Below, in pieces: positions 1 to 12,000 of a stretch of DNA of 64,000 nt. The DNA is from Dolomedes plantarius (lineage: Eukaryota; Arthropoda; Arachnida; Araneae; Dolomedidae). The notes beneath the pieces are model-generated. The model made no database searches and was not told the origin of the DNA. It worked only from the letters and a program-made list of their open reading frames with translations. A program made the translations under genes and the position numbers. The DNA lies in the NCBI GenBank assembly GCA_907164885.2, contig OU015495.1, positions 98,357,332 through 98,421,331 of the forward strand. Reading direction: 5' to 3'. The number at the start of each line of letters is the position of its first letter. The first letter of the stretch is position 1.

Positions 1-2598
1 TTGTTGAATTTCAAAATGTTTTCATTTAATTAAACAGAAATATATAAGATTTAATTTTGATTCACCATTTTTTAAAATATTAATTTTTATAAAAATTAAA
101 AATATTTAGATGAAAAATTACAAAAAAAAATTATGTAACTTATTTTTAAGAAATCATATTTTCAAGAGCAAATATTTTTTTCAAATTTGCTGAATCAGAA
201 TTAAAGGGAAATGGTTTAAAAAGACATGTTAAAAGTTTCAACCATTTATCTTTAACGGTTCTTGACTTATAACAATTTAAACACGAGAAATGGGGAAAAA
301 ACCCATCATGCAAAAAACGCACTTACAGGTTTAAACAACGATTGCCTACTATTAGAATGTTGCAAAAAAATAATAATTTCTCCTGTTCTAATTAAGATAG
401 AAACATTATTTAAACGTCATTGTAAGCGTAAAGGAACACAAAAATTTTTAATGCAATAAATTTTTCTTCGAAAATTCGAACAATTTTGTGTCCTGGACCC
501 CCTTAAATAAGGACATTTCGTCTCGTGGTAAACTGTATAGGTTACGATCTATCTAGCTCTCGTATAGCAAAAGATGTTCGCAGCGTTGAAAAAAACGACA
601 AACCAATCGTAGTTCAGAGGTTATTCTGAGTAATCTGAGGTAAATATCCAACGTTTTGAAGAGGAAAAGGGTTTAAAATATTATGTCATTATTATTATTT
701 TTAAACAAATATACATTTATGAAAAAAATGGACTTCATTTTCGAATTCAACATATCAAAGTTAAATCAACTCAAGTCATTTGGACTATCATACGTTTTTG
801 ATTTTTAGACACGCAATAAACAAGAGCTAGAGACTGTAGGTGTTTGAAAATGTCCCCTAAGTCACGCCTGATACATAGTTGCAGCAAATATATAGAAATA
901 GAAGCCTTCTGTTCAATTAACGTATAATCAATGAACATTTTCTTATTTAACATCCATTATATCAGCACCCAATAAAACCAAGCAAAAACTTGCTCACTCC
1001 TGTTTTAAAGGGCAAATTTCGATCACAATATACTGCAGACTAATTAATTTCATGGCTTAGAATTTAGAATAACGGTCCAGTTAACAAGGTCGTATTCGTT
1101 CCAAAGTGGCTTGTTAAAATTTGTGACAGGAAAAAAAAACCTTATTAGCCTGGTTGAATTTTATTCTACCACCGTAACAGTTTATTACTTCATTACGTCC
1201 ACTAGTTTAATGCCAACTGAACTGAACATTGATACTTATTTCAAAAATATTTCGTCTCATGATTCCTAATACATTTTAAAATTAACTATGAGAAACATAT
1301 ATTGAGTTTACACGCTGAAAGCAACATATCTCTTTGAATACATCGAATGAAATACATTATAGTATTAATGAAATATATATACCAATTAGCGGATAATCAT
1401 TCAAAAGCTTCTAAGAGTGAACACTGAAAAGATCTATATTTTTCAGAAACTTGCATAACATTTGATATTTAGAACATGAAATCGCTGCGCCAACATACTG
1501 TTATTGGTTTTTTTAAAACAAAAATCCAAAATACCCATTACATTATTGCGTGCTCTTTAATTTTTCGTGTCTTCAATAAAGTGCTGTAAATACTCTACCA
1601 CCCACTGAGCTCCTTACAATTCACATGTAAAGCAATATTCAAACTATTTTGCTTAGTAATTTTTCTCGGATTATTTAATCAAATGTATTAAATTTATTCA
1701 CGTAGTCCGTCATTGAGGATTAGGCACTGATTATTCCACACCATTTTCAGAAGTAACTTACTCATCTTTAACAAAAGAAAGCTTTTGATAGCATATTTGG
1801 CTGATCTGTCCTCTTTGAAATATATTCGAACATTTTCATTGATCAGCACCCTATAAATTTACGATGCCGAATTAGCTCTAGTTGCTGAAAATAAAATTGC
1901 TTTACTACAAATAACCACAATGAAGAAAAAAAAGCCTTTGCCGTCTCGTAAATGGCAACGAGGAAAATTGAAATTAATCCCTATCTTTTGCTAAACCTAA
2001 TAATGAATGCATTTTGAAGCGCGGTAAAAATGCCTAAGACTCGGGATAGAGGTCGCACACTGATTTCTTAGAAAGTGCACGGGCACATTTACTTCCTACT
2101 CTTTCACTGCCGAAATAAATTGGAATAAAACATTCATTTATTCCTAATCTGTTTAATATAATGTATGCCAATCTGATAAATAAAGCAACAAAACTTTAAC
2201 TTCTGGGGGCTTTTGTCCACAACACAGCTGTATCAAAAGCTTAAGGGGATTGCCGACATATTTCTTTTAAAATTTGCCCTAGGCCCATTTTTAAAGAAAT
2301 ATGTCGTTTCACTGTGTTTCCATTTACTACACAGGTACCTTTTTCTGATAATTATGGCGGTATTTTGCGCAGTTTTTGCTATGCAGAAACAAAAAGTCTA
2401 ATTTGCAGGTATGCCAACAGGATAGCAGAGACAGATAGGCAGAATGTCACAGAAGGCCATATCGGCCGTCGTAAGTTTTGCTGATGTATGATCTCCTATC
2501 TTACGGAGAACAGTAACAGATACCTCAGATGGGGGCTATTTTTTTTTTTCACCGTGGAGCCATTTAGCCGCTATCTTGAGCACATAATCTGAAATTTA
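1..2598. other. A+T-rich DNA without a recognisable gene
   Basis: I see no conserved coding segment, transposon terminus or RNA gene here. Short open frames (such as 262-459 and 2213-2401) have no recognisable motif and are what chance gives in A+T-rich DNA. Confidence 0.6.
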
Positions 2599-2649
2599 CC
2601 CCCCCCCCCCCAAAACAAAAAAAAAAAAAAAAAACCACACACACACACC
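2599..2649. repeat. Low-complexity poly-C / poly-A / CA tract
   Basis: A run of 13 C is followed by an A-rich run of about 23 bases and then a short (AC)n. Runs like this are prone to slippage and sequencing error. Confidence 0.9.
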
Positions 2650-2681
2650 TACCTTTCGAAGAATTATTCGTTCACTCCTTT

Positions 2682-2902
2682 CAACAACGTCATATCTCAA
2701 GAATCGGCGATTTTTAGTTATGCCTATTTTCATAATGTCCTGAAATAGTAATATATTCCTGCCAGATCGTCATATCTCACCACTCTATATTTAGGAGTTA
2801 GAGAGCAGAATTAATATTTATTTTTAATACATTTTATTCTACTTTTAAACTTTACAATCACTCTCATGAAAAATCTCGTTTTTTTGAGATATGACGTTGT
2901 TG
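2682..2902. repeat. 19-bp perfect inverted repeat, possible MITE
   Basis: CAACAACGTCATATCTCAA at 2682-2700 is matched exactly by its reverse complement at 2884-2902, about 180 bases downstream. The inner part of the motif (CGTCATATCTCA) occurs a third time near 2768. The size (about 221 bp) fits a small non-autonomous DNA transposon, but I see no convincing target-site duplication, so the class is open. Confidence 0.45.
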
Positions 2903-4214
2903 AGCGTTATGTCATTTTTTTTTGTCTACGCGAGCAATGTCATAACGAAAAAGAAGCGGAAGTGTGACTTCTTCCCATCGGAATTAGATTCGTGATGCAG
3001 AGGAAGTATAAACAGCTCAGAGGGTTCTGACATTTGGCATATTGGTTGACATTGCATCACACATTGTGGTATACCACAAACAGGAAGATCTCCTTTGAAC
3101 GAATTTCATTTCAACTTGTTTCTCCACCCCTCGATAGTTTGAGGACATATTCCGATATATCCATTATTAGAATTCTTCCAACACTGTTTTGTGAACAGTT
3201 GACAATTTTTAGTCCACGAGAACCGATGCAAAACTTACATCTACAGACGACTCTCTTGAATTAATTATGGGGTTCGGGGGTGCAGGGCATCCGTAAATAT
3301 TTTCGGGCACCCCTTTCCCCTCCCAACCATAACTATCAATAACTACTGATGGTGTTCAGTACTCACAAAAGACGTAAAGCAATGCACTGTACTGCAACAG
3401 TTTGCTTTATAAATTTTAAATTACATTATTAACAATATAAGCTGCCAGTGAGTGATAAGGGCGAAACGGTACACGTATTGTATGTGAAGAATATATGTAC
3501 AGAATTTAAATAGCATTAAAAAGTTGAAGTTATACGGCGTAGGCAGACCCGTATATGGACAACCTGCACAGATAATCTGCGCATAAATAAAGATAGCAAT
3601 TGAGACGTGTGGTTAGAACCTGCCCGGGGTGTTTAGGCAATCAAAATAGTTATATCTAACTTTTAACCATGTTTTTATTAACTTGCTTTTTTGTTTGTGT
3701 GTGTGTGTGTGTTTGTGTGTTTATCTAGTACAAATATTGCAATCAATTTTTAACTAACTTCCCGACTAGCTAGACATTTTAAACTTTTAGAATAGCTCAG
3801 AACAGGATGACAATGTATTTTTTTAATACTTTTAGCCAGCTTTAAGCAGATTTTTACCATGTTTTTATTATTTTCAATTAATTTTGTTTTGTAGACTGGT
3901 GCAGCCATCTGTCGACCGGGACAGGAACGAAAAGTTAAACGCAAGTTAACTTCCAATTAACTTCATTTTCTTTCAAGTTTATATGGGATAATTCATCAAA
4001 AAATTTTTAAAAAGGTATTTATTAATACATAGAATTGTCAAGTTTATATGATTCAACAGAAAATTTAAAAATATGGTATATAAAAAGTTCTTTTTATCTT
4101 GTAATTATTTAAATTCAAAACATCAAGCTAAGTAATTGTTGAATCCCCTTGCAACTAAATACAAATTTAATGTTCTTTGCATCGTTTGGTTGGGAGCATT
4201 AAGATCCTTTTTTG
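2903..4214. other. No gene; GT microsatellite and a short tandem duplication
   Basis: A (GT)n-rich run lies at about 3693-3722. Two imperfect copies of a unit starting CAAGTTTATATG lie at about 3974 and 4039 (period about 65 bp). The segment around 3265-3330 (TTCGGGCACCCC followed by C-rich DNA) has a look-alike near 14640. No coding signal is seen. Confidence 0.5.
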
Positions 4215-4353
4215 GTACACGAGGGCTCATTATAATGGGACCTACAGCTTAAAGCCGATTCCTTACGGCTACAAACGGCCATGTCAAGAGTGGGACTCGA
4301 ACCCGCAGACTATGGTACCGGATGCCAGCACCTTAGCTATTCGGCCGTCGTCC
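4215..4353 (-). mobile_element. tRNA-derived SINE, family 2, copy 1
   Basis: On the minus strand the sequence reads like a tRNA head. An A-box-like TAGCTAAGGTGCTGG is followed by a B-box GGGTTCGAGTCCC (matching GGTTCGANTCC), then by a body running to about 4215. Related but more decayed copies lie at 39415-39543 and 51341-51458. All three share a segment reading GACGAC/CGGC..GAATAGC...CCGGTACCA.AGTCTGCGG. Pol III transcription would start at the right-hand end. The left boundary is approximate and no target duplication was identified. Confidence 0.6.
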
Positions 4354-4679
4354 GTTCTTTTCATGATCAAAATATCCAGAAAATGGGAAAAATATTCTTC
4401 TAGATGACACTCTCTCTCAGTATACCCATTGCTGAATAAGAATGCGAGTCACTTTTGCAGAACAGCAGAATATATCTACTGTACGTTATAGATAGAACGG
4501 CATTTTGCCAGTCCGTGAAATCTGCAACCTATGCTTTAGTAAATACACTAATATATTTAAAGTACTGTATTGTGCTTTATAAATCCGAATAATGAGTGAA
4601 TATCGGGTAGACAGCAAAAAAGGCGAAACCTTAGGCGAACTTCAGTTTTGTGTCTAATCGTTACGGCTAATTCGGAAAT

Positions 4680-5070
4680 TATAGATAAATCATATTGATA
4701 GCTAACTGATGGTAAAAATATTAATCATATAGATATATACATAGATTGGTTATCAAAGTGACAGACTGATCAATAGATAATTACCTTTGAACCATAACCG
4801 TTTTACTCACGAACCACGTTCGTAATTGCAGACATACGTGTTTCATGAAATGTCTTTGAGCCATGATAGATAAATAAATGCCTTGAGAGATAATAGATAA
4901 TGCATTTGAAACATATATAGATAAATTAAATCTCTAAGTGATTGATGATAAATAGATGGCTTATTGATAGTTATATACATAATCGTATAGCCATATTCAT
5001 AGATAGATAATCATACTGATAGATTGGCAAATGTCTTTGAACCATATCCATTGAAACTATGTCCATCGGG
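4680..5070. repeat. Degenerate GATA-rich block
   Basis: The motif GATAGATAA and close variants recur many times with irregular spacing. A longer phrase, CTTTGAACCATA, occurs twice (near 4788 and 5035). It looks like an old expanded GATA repeat broken up by substitutions. No gene is seen. Confidence 0.55.
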
Positions 5071-6460
5071 TCCGTAGATGCAGTCTTATAAAAATATTTT
5101 TATATATAGCTGTATGATATCCTTTGTTGACATAAGATTTATATTTCTTCGTTAGCATAGCAGCATATTTTCTTCCCTACATATAGCTGTATAAATATCG
5201 CAAAATAATTATCCTCGTATTTTGCATTACATTTCATTTGGTAAAGGAAAATTTCTACCATTCAACCAATAAGTGACTAGTTTTTCTGCCTAGTAATTTT
5301 ATCAAATCCTCAAAACCAACATTGAGTTTTTGGCACACTCTGTAAGAGTTTTGTAGTTTTCTCCTATCGATTATTTACTTCTTGGGAGGATCTTAAATGG
5401 TCTTTGAACTCTTAAACCAGCCAATCGATAGTATCTGAATCGATATGAGTTAGTATCTAGTCCACGGGGAAACACCTTGCAACGAAGCCTGAAAAGATTG
5501 CCCTCACCCCTCTTAAAAACATATAAATTTCTCGGGAAAGAAAGTGAAAAAAATTTTTCACTACACGGGATAGCGAAGTAAAAGATTTTCTTTAGGAGAG
5601 CGCTAGATTCAAAACAAGTAGCATAGACATTTATATGAACAAAACGCCCTTTTTTTTACCAAAAATATTTTTTGATAAAATTGCACAGAACACGCTCTAA
5701 TAATAGGGGTCTCTTAAGCCGATAAGCACCTACCATTAGCCGGCGGCTAAGATTTCGTCTTTTATTGGGCTTCTCAGCAGAGCCATGTCGACAAGTACGA
5801 TGGATGGAGGGAAAAATTAATCCCAAAAGGGGAATTAATCTAAATCTTTAGTGGTGAATAATAAGGTGAAATCAATGGACCCAACATATGAAAAAAAAAC
5901 TTCTTTCATGAATTTTTGAAAAAAAAAATAGTTTTCTTGTAGATAAACTTGCTTGGAACACACGTTAATAATTGGGTCTTTTATTGTAGGGGATAAGGGG
6001 GAGGAGAATACTCCAGAAAACCAGGAAACAACAATCTGTTGGGTGCGCTGAAGATTTTAATGTTTCTAAAATATTTGACATTGTTCTCTGAAACTTTCAG
6101 ATCTGTAAATTTAGCAAAGCCATTTCTTAGACTCAAAAATTGTGAAGGCTTCCGAATTTTGTTTATTGGTTTTAAATATTAATCCCAAAGGTCACCTATT
6201 TATAGCATAGGTTCAAAACATTTTAAATCCATAGAGGCATGAAATCATAAACCTCTTTTTAACATGCAACTTTGTTCTTTTATTCAACCACAAACTAACA
6301 AGTCCCTTCCGATTTCAGTTAAAAATATCCAAGTTCCCTGGCGGCTAAATTTGAAAATTCTAATCGTCAGCTGGCGAATTCGCGAGAGGACAATCAATTC
6401 TGTAAAAATAGCCATGCAACTTTAAGCTGTATCTAAGACACAAGGCCTGTTGAATTCTCC
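5071..6460. other. No gene recognised
   Basis: A+T-rich DNA with no transposon terminus, no conserved reading frame and no RNA motif that I can support. Confidence 0.5.
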
Positions 6461-6771
6461 TTTTAACGTAAGATTAGGTTCCTCTATAACGGTCCGCCGG
6501 AAAGCAAAATTTCAGATGTCCTGCGTCGCGAGTTATAATTTTGGCAGCGTGCCAAACCCAGTCTGTATCGCTTGGGCAAGCAGTAAACAGTTAAACAGAA
6601 AAGTACCAAAATGCGTCAAAATTGACATATTTTATATATATATAAAATTAATATATGTATATATATATCTACATAACACATACATACATATATACATACA
6701 AAAGAGGTAAGCAACGATAAGTAATCCTACGTTAATAACCTGCGGTATATTCGTTAGAAGAAATTACCTGA
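6461..6771 (+). mobile_element. DINE-1/Helentron-like non-autonomous element, copy A
   Basis: The element starts TTTTAACGTAAGATTAGG, a mutated form of the family's 5' subterminal repeat TTAACGTAGGATTAC. It continues through the shared block TATAATTTTGGCAGCG and a TA/CATA microsatellite (about 6630-6705), and reaches the inverted copy GTAATCCTACGTTAA at 6721-6735. A stem-loop follows at 6744-6768 (GGTATATTC, 7-nt loop, GAAATTACC), then T-rich flank. This order is the published architecture of DINE-1/HINE elements. Other copies lie at 17507, 46899 and, on the minus strand, 51575. No protein is encoded. Confidence 0.7.
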
Positions 6772-7082
6772 ATTTTTTTTTTAAATTTCCGTTTCGTGCA
6801 TTTTTGATAGCGCATCATCATATCTTTGTTTAGTCACGTCATAGTGTGGCATATATAGTCTATATAAATGCGGTTAAATGAACTGTTTTATTTTAACCGG
6901 TGCTTTATGTTTTGGATTCATCTGAGCTATTATGAGTGCTAAACTCAAAACTCGAAATATGTGACGTGCATACGCGGTTTTGAATCTGGTAGTGTATGAA
7001 TTTATTTGCTGTCTTGTTAAGTGGATATCATTCATTGCCTATTCTTCTTACCAATTAATTGTTATTATAGCTTGAAGACATA
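6772..7082. other. No gene recognised
   Basis: Short A+T-rich stretch between two repeats, with nothing conserved visible. Confidence 0.5.
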
Positions 7083-7350
7083 TACAGTTATACCTCGGTA
7101 CTAATTGCATTTTGGCGCAAAAAACAAGCTTCAGTACTCGACGGTTGCTCTGTACTCGTCGCATTTCGTCGAGAAAAAAATGTAATGAAACTCCCTATAT
7201 CTGAATCTACAACATGGATCAGTGGTGTTAAGAGGCAGGAAAGAGAAGGAATCCCTGTACAAGTGCCTGTTGTTCTATTGGAAGGAGACTCTCGTTCCAA
7301 GCAATAACCCCTCTCCTCCTTTACTTCGCCCTTATTCCATTAGGCCATCA
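7083..7350. mobile_element. Possible pogo/Tigger-like terminus
   Basis: TACAGTTATACCTCGGTACT, with a TA dinucleotide just before CAG, resembles terminal inverted repeats of pogo/Tigger-type Tc1-mariner elements (CAGT.RTACCTCGG). I could not find a matching inverted end downstream. The open frame on the minus strand (7088-7300) has no transposase motif. This may be a solo end or coincidence. Confidence 0.25.
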
Positions 7351-10300
7351 ACTCCTTTCAGTGCAGGTTGAGCGAAGATAAATTTATTTTATTCTATTCA
7401 ATAATTGTTTTTAATTGTATCTGTCTAGTTTAAAGATTTTGTATAAAAAACAACCCCATCCATTAATAAATTGAACATCCATTAATAAATAAATTAAGAA
7501 ACAGAACAGAACCACTGGTACACACAAACAATTAAATATATAATAAATGTTATTTCATATGATAAATATTTACTCGTATAAATATTATACATGATCAAAT
7601 ATTTATCATAAATTTATCCTTGCTGAACTCAAACTTTTATTAACATAAAATTAATCGTATATCAAAGAAAATATTTATTGTTAAGAAAAGACTGCATAAA
7701 ATGTAGAGCGGTTAGGTTTATGACGTCATGTAAACGTCATTTATACTTCAAATTGCATGCTACCATACCGGTTACATTATACTTGACCATTATGAGTATT
7801 GTAGCATTCGCATGATACTGCTATGTATTGTTGCATTTATGTATAAGTGTACACATATACATAATTAAGAATGTAGATATTTGAACACCAATACCATATA
7901 CATTTACACAGGTACATACATAAATACACATACAGTCTGAATAAGTGCGATTTATCGCTTATAAAGACAGACTAAATGTGAGCCCATGCTATTTGGAAAA
8001 TAAGTTGCGAATGAACTGGTCGAGTCTTTTTCGAAATAAAAATATTTCGTGGTCAGAATTCAAATAAGGCGTACAGCTTTAGCGTTAAAACGACGACGGG
8101 AAACTAGTACAACGCTCCAGAAAACAGACATTAACAGTTAACAATTTTTTTTTTAATCTGTTGATCGATTCTTTATGACTTTTTAGTCGACCAGGTTCCT
8201 CTATATATACATATTTCCTAAGAAGCAATTACAGAGGATTAGTCAACTTTACTAGAGCAGGTTAATAGCACTATCTTAACTGGATAACCCCCTTAAATCA
8301 TTTATAATTCATTGATCGTTTTCCGTTAAAACCACCGATGAGCATAAACCACTGAAACACAATGTCTCGATGAATTTAATAAATTGGACTGAATTTTTTT
8401 AGGTTAAGTAATTCAGGTACTCATAGAGATCGCAGATGGGAAAAAAAAATACTGCTATGTTAATACACCAGGAACATAAAAATAAGTTTAATATTTATTG
8501 GTCGGAAGTTACGTAATATGGGGCTTTTACCATATGAAATTTACTTAACGTTAGGGTAGGCAAAAGTGTAATGGATTTTGAAAACATTTGCTTTCACGTA
8601 TTATGAGTAATTAACGAGATAGAATCCTTTTTATTCTGATGGTAAGCAGTGAGAAAGTCTAGAGCCTTATGAAGCAGTGGTCACGTAAATGCCTTTGGAC
8701 TCCATACAGCAGTATCGTTCCCACTTTGTTACCCAAACCCTACAGTTTGGAAAAATACGTCTGGTTACACAGAGCTTCATTCTGTCGAGTTCTGGCTAGC
8801 TTAATTACTACTTAAGAATTCCCCAGTTTGTGGAGAATAAATTTATCTGTATACATACACAGATCTTTTTAAAACTGTGTTCGATATGCATGGAACCAAC
8901 ACGCAGTGTTGAACTGCACACGCACATACACACATTATATATATATAAATAAATAAAAGCTAATTTTTATATATTTTTCGTATATAAGCCCATATTATTG
9001 CAATTGAAAAAAATTCTTAGAAACAGGAAAGAATTAATTGGTTGTAAATTCTTGTCCAAAAATATCAAAACTTATTTGTTGGTTTATTTAAAGTCAATAT
9101 GATGAGATAAATTTATTAAAACTAACCATAGAACAGTTTCTAACACTGGTTAATTTTATTACAGTTATGAGCCATAATAAGGGGCACGAGGCTCCCTCCA
9201 CAATGTAAATTACACTATTTTGTGGATAATATCTAATCTTGGTGAGTTCTTGTAAAAAAAAACATCTTGGCCTGTAAGCGTTTTGAAAATTATCTTATAT
9301 TTCACATGAATGTCTTAATTCCCTGATTTTCCATCGGTTCACACCAGTCGTAGGAACACAGTTGTGTACTGCCAACACATGATATACGAATACTTAAACA
9401 AATTACCTAAAAAGAGGTAATTCTAATATTTTCCCCCCTTTTCAGTTACAATCAAACATAATGCTCATTGTTAAGAAGTGAGTAGATTATTACCTTAACT
9501 CTAAACCAATTTTCTTTTCGTTTTCATGTCACGAAAAGTAATATTAATCATTTATGGATTATTATGAAAGAGAACATCCAAATGGCTTTCATCTTTCATG
9601 CATTGTTTTAGTTCACGCGCATAAAGTGAATAACGCGACTTGGACCGTACCATTAAAATGGCGCAATTAGGCTGCAAGTAATGGCGGCCTTTCTCATGCG
9701 ATTAATTTTTATTTTATATTTAAAAAAAGAGTTACGTTGTGTCCTTATATTGTGCAGTTCAGCGTATGTTCACCTCGACTCATTTAAGCAAGCAGCTGGT
9801 GCATTTATCAAAATATTTCTCAAGCATCGAAAATTTAAGAAAAAAGTATATATATTGCCTACGGCAACCGCAGACTTTCGCTTTCGAACGACCACGTGAT
9901 CTCACAAGGCCATTAAAACAGAGCTAGCAGTGACCTGATGCCCCATATTTTTACTTATTTTAGATACCACTTAAGCCGGCCGGAACGTAAAAACTGAAAT
10001 GTTACAATCCCCAGATACCAAAAATAGCTGAAGATAAATCATCCGGCTGAAAGTGGGGATTCTTATGCTTAGGTAAGCTCTGATGAAATTCAGTCAAGTT
10101 CACTGCTAGTAGGATATTTCATCTTAAAAGAATAAAGTGGTACGGGAAGGGTTGGGGATCACCGAGGTTTTTAAATAAATATATCTTTAAAATAAACGAT
10201 TTACATTTCAATTTATATTGATCTAAAATACTCAAATATGTTTTCGTGTCTGCCCGATTTTTAAAATTTCGAATACACGCTCTCCACAGAAGAAAAAGAA

Positions 10301-10926
10301 AACTAAATGATCAAATATATAAAATAATTCAGACATCCCACAGAGTTGAACTTCTGTAACATTATATATTTTTTTCAATATATTTATTCAAATCCATGTT
10401 TATTTTTATTATATTAGACGATATGAATCCCAACGTAGGACTTTCCCGCACGTAAACAAATGACACAACAATACGAAAATAGCACAGTAAACAAGTCAGC
10501 AAACAGAAAAAACTTCGGATAGTTACTAAAAATAACTATAAAACAAACTCAACTCGCACTTTAAAACCATATTAAGCCTTCTTCCTCGGGAGTAGAGTAA
10601 AAGCACTCCATAAAGCTATAAGCTTCACGAAGCACTCCTACAACTGTAAGCAAAAGCAGGCAAAATGGAGTCCAGAGAGTGTTGCCACCCAAAACCGGCG
10701 AAATTGAGCAGGGTGGAATTGTCAACACGAAATGCAGAGAGGAGTCGAGACCATAGAGTAAAGAACATGTAAGAAACATAGAAAGGGATCAAGAGTACAG
10801 GAAAAAATATAAAGAGAAGCGAAGAAACCAGCATATAATAACCTCCGAAGTAGCAATAATATAAGGGGCAGTTCTGCTATTGTTAAGAAAGTTACCCCAA
10901 CGTAGTCAGCTTTTTCGGATGTGTAA
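7351..10926. other. 3.6 kb without a recognisable gene
   Basis: A+T-rich DNA with short TA/CA runs (for example near 8937-8960). Overlapping minus-strand frames at 10561-10997 are hydrophobic and T-rich in codons, match no family I know, and run into the foldback MITE, so I do not call them genes. Confidence 0.5.
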
Positions 10927-11114
10927 AGGGCCTGTTCACATAGGAGTCCGTGGCGTTGCGTTAAGGAAAAGATGACGTTGAGACGAAAATAAACCAATCA
11001 TATGCCTCTAAACGATTAGCAATGAAATTTTTAACGCCTATGATTGGTTTATTTTCGTCTCAACGTCATCTTTTCCTTAACGCAACGCAACGGACTCCTA
11101 TGTGATCAGGCCCT
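10927..11114. mobile_element. Foldback MITE, PIF/Harbinger type, copy 1
   Basis: The two halves are near-perfect reverse complements. AGGGCCTGTTCACATAGGAG at the left matches the right end read backwards, and the match continues for about 80 bp per arm around a short spacer near 11005-11035. A TAA lies on each side (10924-10926 and 11115-11117), fitting the 3-bp TWA target duplication of PIF/Harbinger elements. The terminal motif GGGCCTGTTCACA is shared with the element at 20807-20983. The high arm identity suggests recent insertion. It encodes nothing and would need a transposase supplied in trans. Confidence 0.8.
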
Positions 11115-11753
11115 TAAACATTATTTATGGACATGTTAAAACTGTATTCACGTTTACCTTGAAATTTCTCAATCGTCAAAACAGATATCCACTAAAATAT
11201 CGTAAGATTTTCTCGACAAAGATGTTATACACATCATAATTAAAGTTTCCAAGTGAAATAATTAACCACAGATTTACATTATAAAACTTAAAATGAAATA
11301 AATAAAAGAATGCCTTGATGGATAGTCATCAAAATCTGTCTGGCTATACTAAAAAAATAAATTTAGAGAATTTGCTTATTGGAATAATTATAGGCTTTAG
11401 ATAACTGAAAAAGTCTCTTGTAATAATGTAATGTAAGTTCAACGTGTTCTGGGTACAATTAATTAAACCACGAGTTGAAATACTTTACAGCCAGAAAAAA
11501 AATCTAGATTTCGAAGCACAGCGACTTATCCATTTAGTTAACTTCAACTAACGAATTATTTTTCTTTAATTCCAAAGGAAAGCACAGATGTCCGTGTGAA
11601 TGGAGTCCTAGATTTACCATACGTCAGCATTTGTCACAAAATAGATCTGCGACCGTATAGTGCGATAATACACCTATACTTGTAAATTTAAATTTGCGGG
11701 GAAATTTCGATGATTAGAAAGATCGAAAGGGATTCAGAAACTGATGAAATAAA
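11115..11753. other. No gene recognised
   Basis: A+T-rich spacer between the foldback MITE and the SINE, with no conserved features seen. Confidence 0.5.
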
Positions 11754-11766
11754 CCTTCCATTTATG
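11754..11766 (+). repeat. Target-site duplication, left copy, of the SINE
   Basis: CCTTCCATTTATG here is repeated exactly at 11988-12000, directly after the SINE's A-rich tail. This marks LINE-type target-primed insertion. Confidence 0.9.
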
Positions 11767-11987
11767 GGCTTGTGACGGCCCAGTGGTACAGCGCGCTCGT
11801 TTTCGGTGGGTGCTCGGATCGAATCCTGGCGTCACGCCACGAAAAATGTCTCCGTTCGTGTCGTCCCTTCATAGGGGGTAATGCTGTCCGCCTATATGGT
11901 GCCCCCACAATAAAATGGGCAGTAAAATTGTGGCGTAGTATAGGCGAATGTTTGACGACAAGTGCCTCCGCATTGGAAAAAAAAAAC
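11767..11987 (+). mobile_element. tRNA-derived SINE, family 1, copy 1
   Basis: About 221 bp. The head carries an A-box-like segment (TGACGGCCCAGTGGTACAGC) and a B-box (GGATCGAATCC), the internal Pol III promoter of a tRNA. The body includes CCTTCATAGGGGGTAATGCT and CCTATATGGTGCCCCCA, and the element ends in a run of ten A. An exact 13-bp target-site duplication flanks it (11754-11766 and 11988-12000). A second copy with the same head and body lies at about 18027-18257. Open frames across it on both strands are incidental. Mobility would depend on the reverse transcriptase of an unidentified LINE. Confidence 0.88.
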
Positions 11988-12000
11988 CCTTCCATTTATG
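11988..12000 (+). repeat. Target-site duplication, right copy, of the SINE
   Basis: Exact second copy of CCTTCCATTTATG, following the A tail. Confidence 0.9.

Noticed and set aside
10561..10997. Hydrophobic minus-strand frames suggestive of a membrane protein
   Set aside because: Three overlapping frames with T-rich codons, partly inside a MITE; no family likeness.
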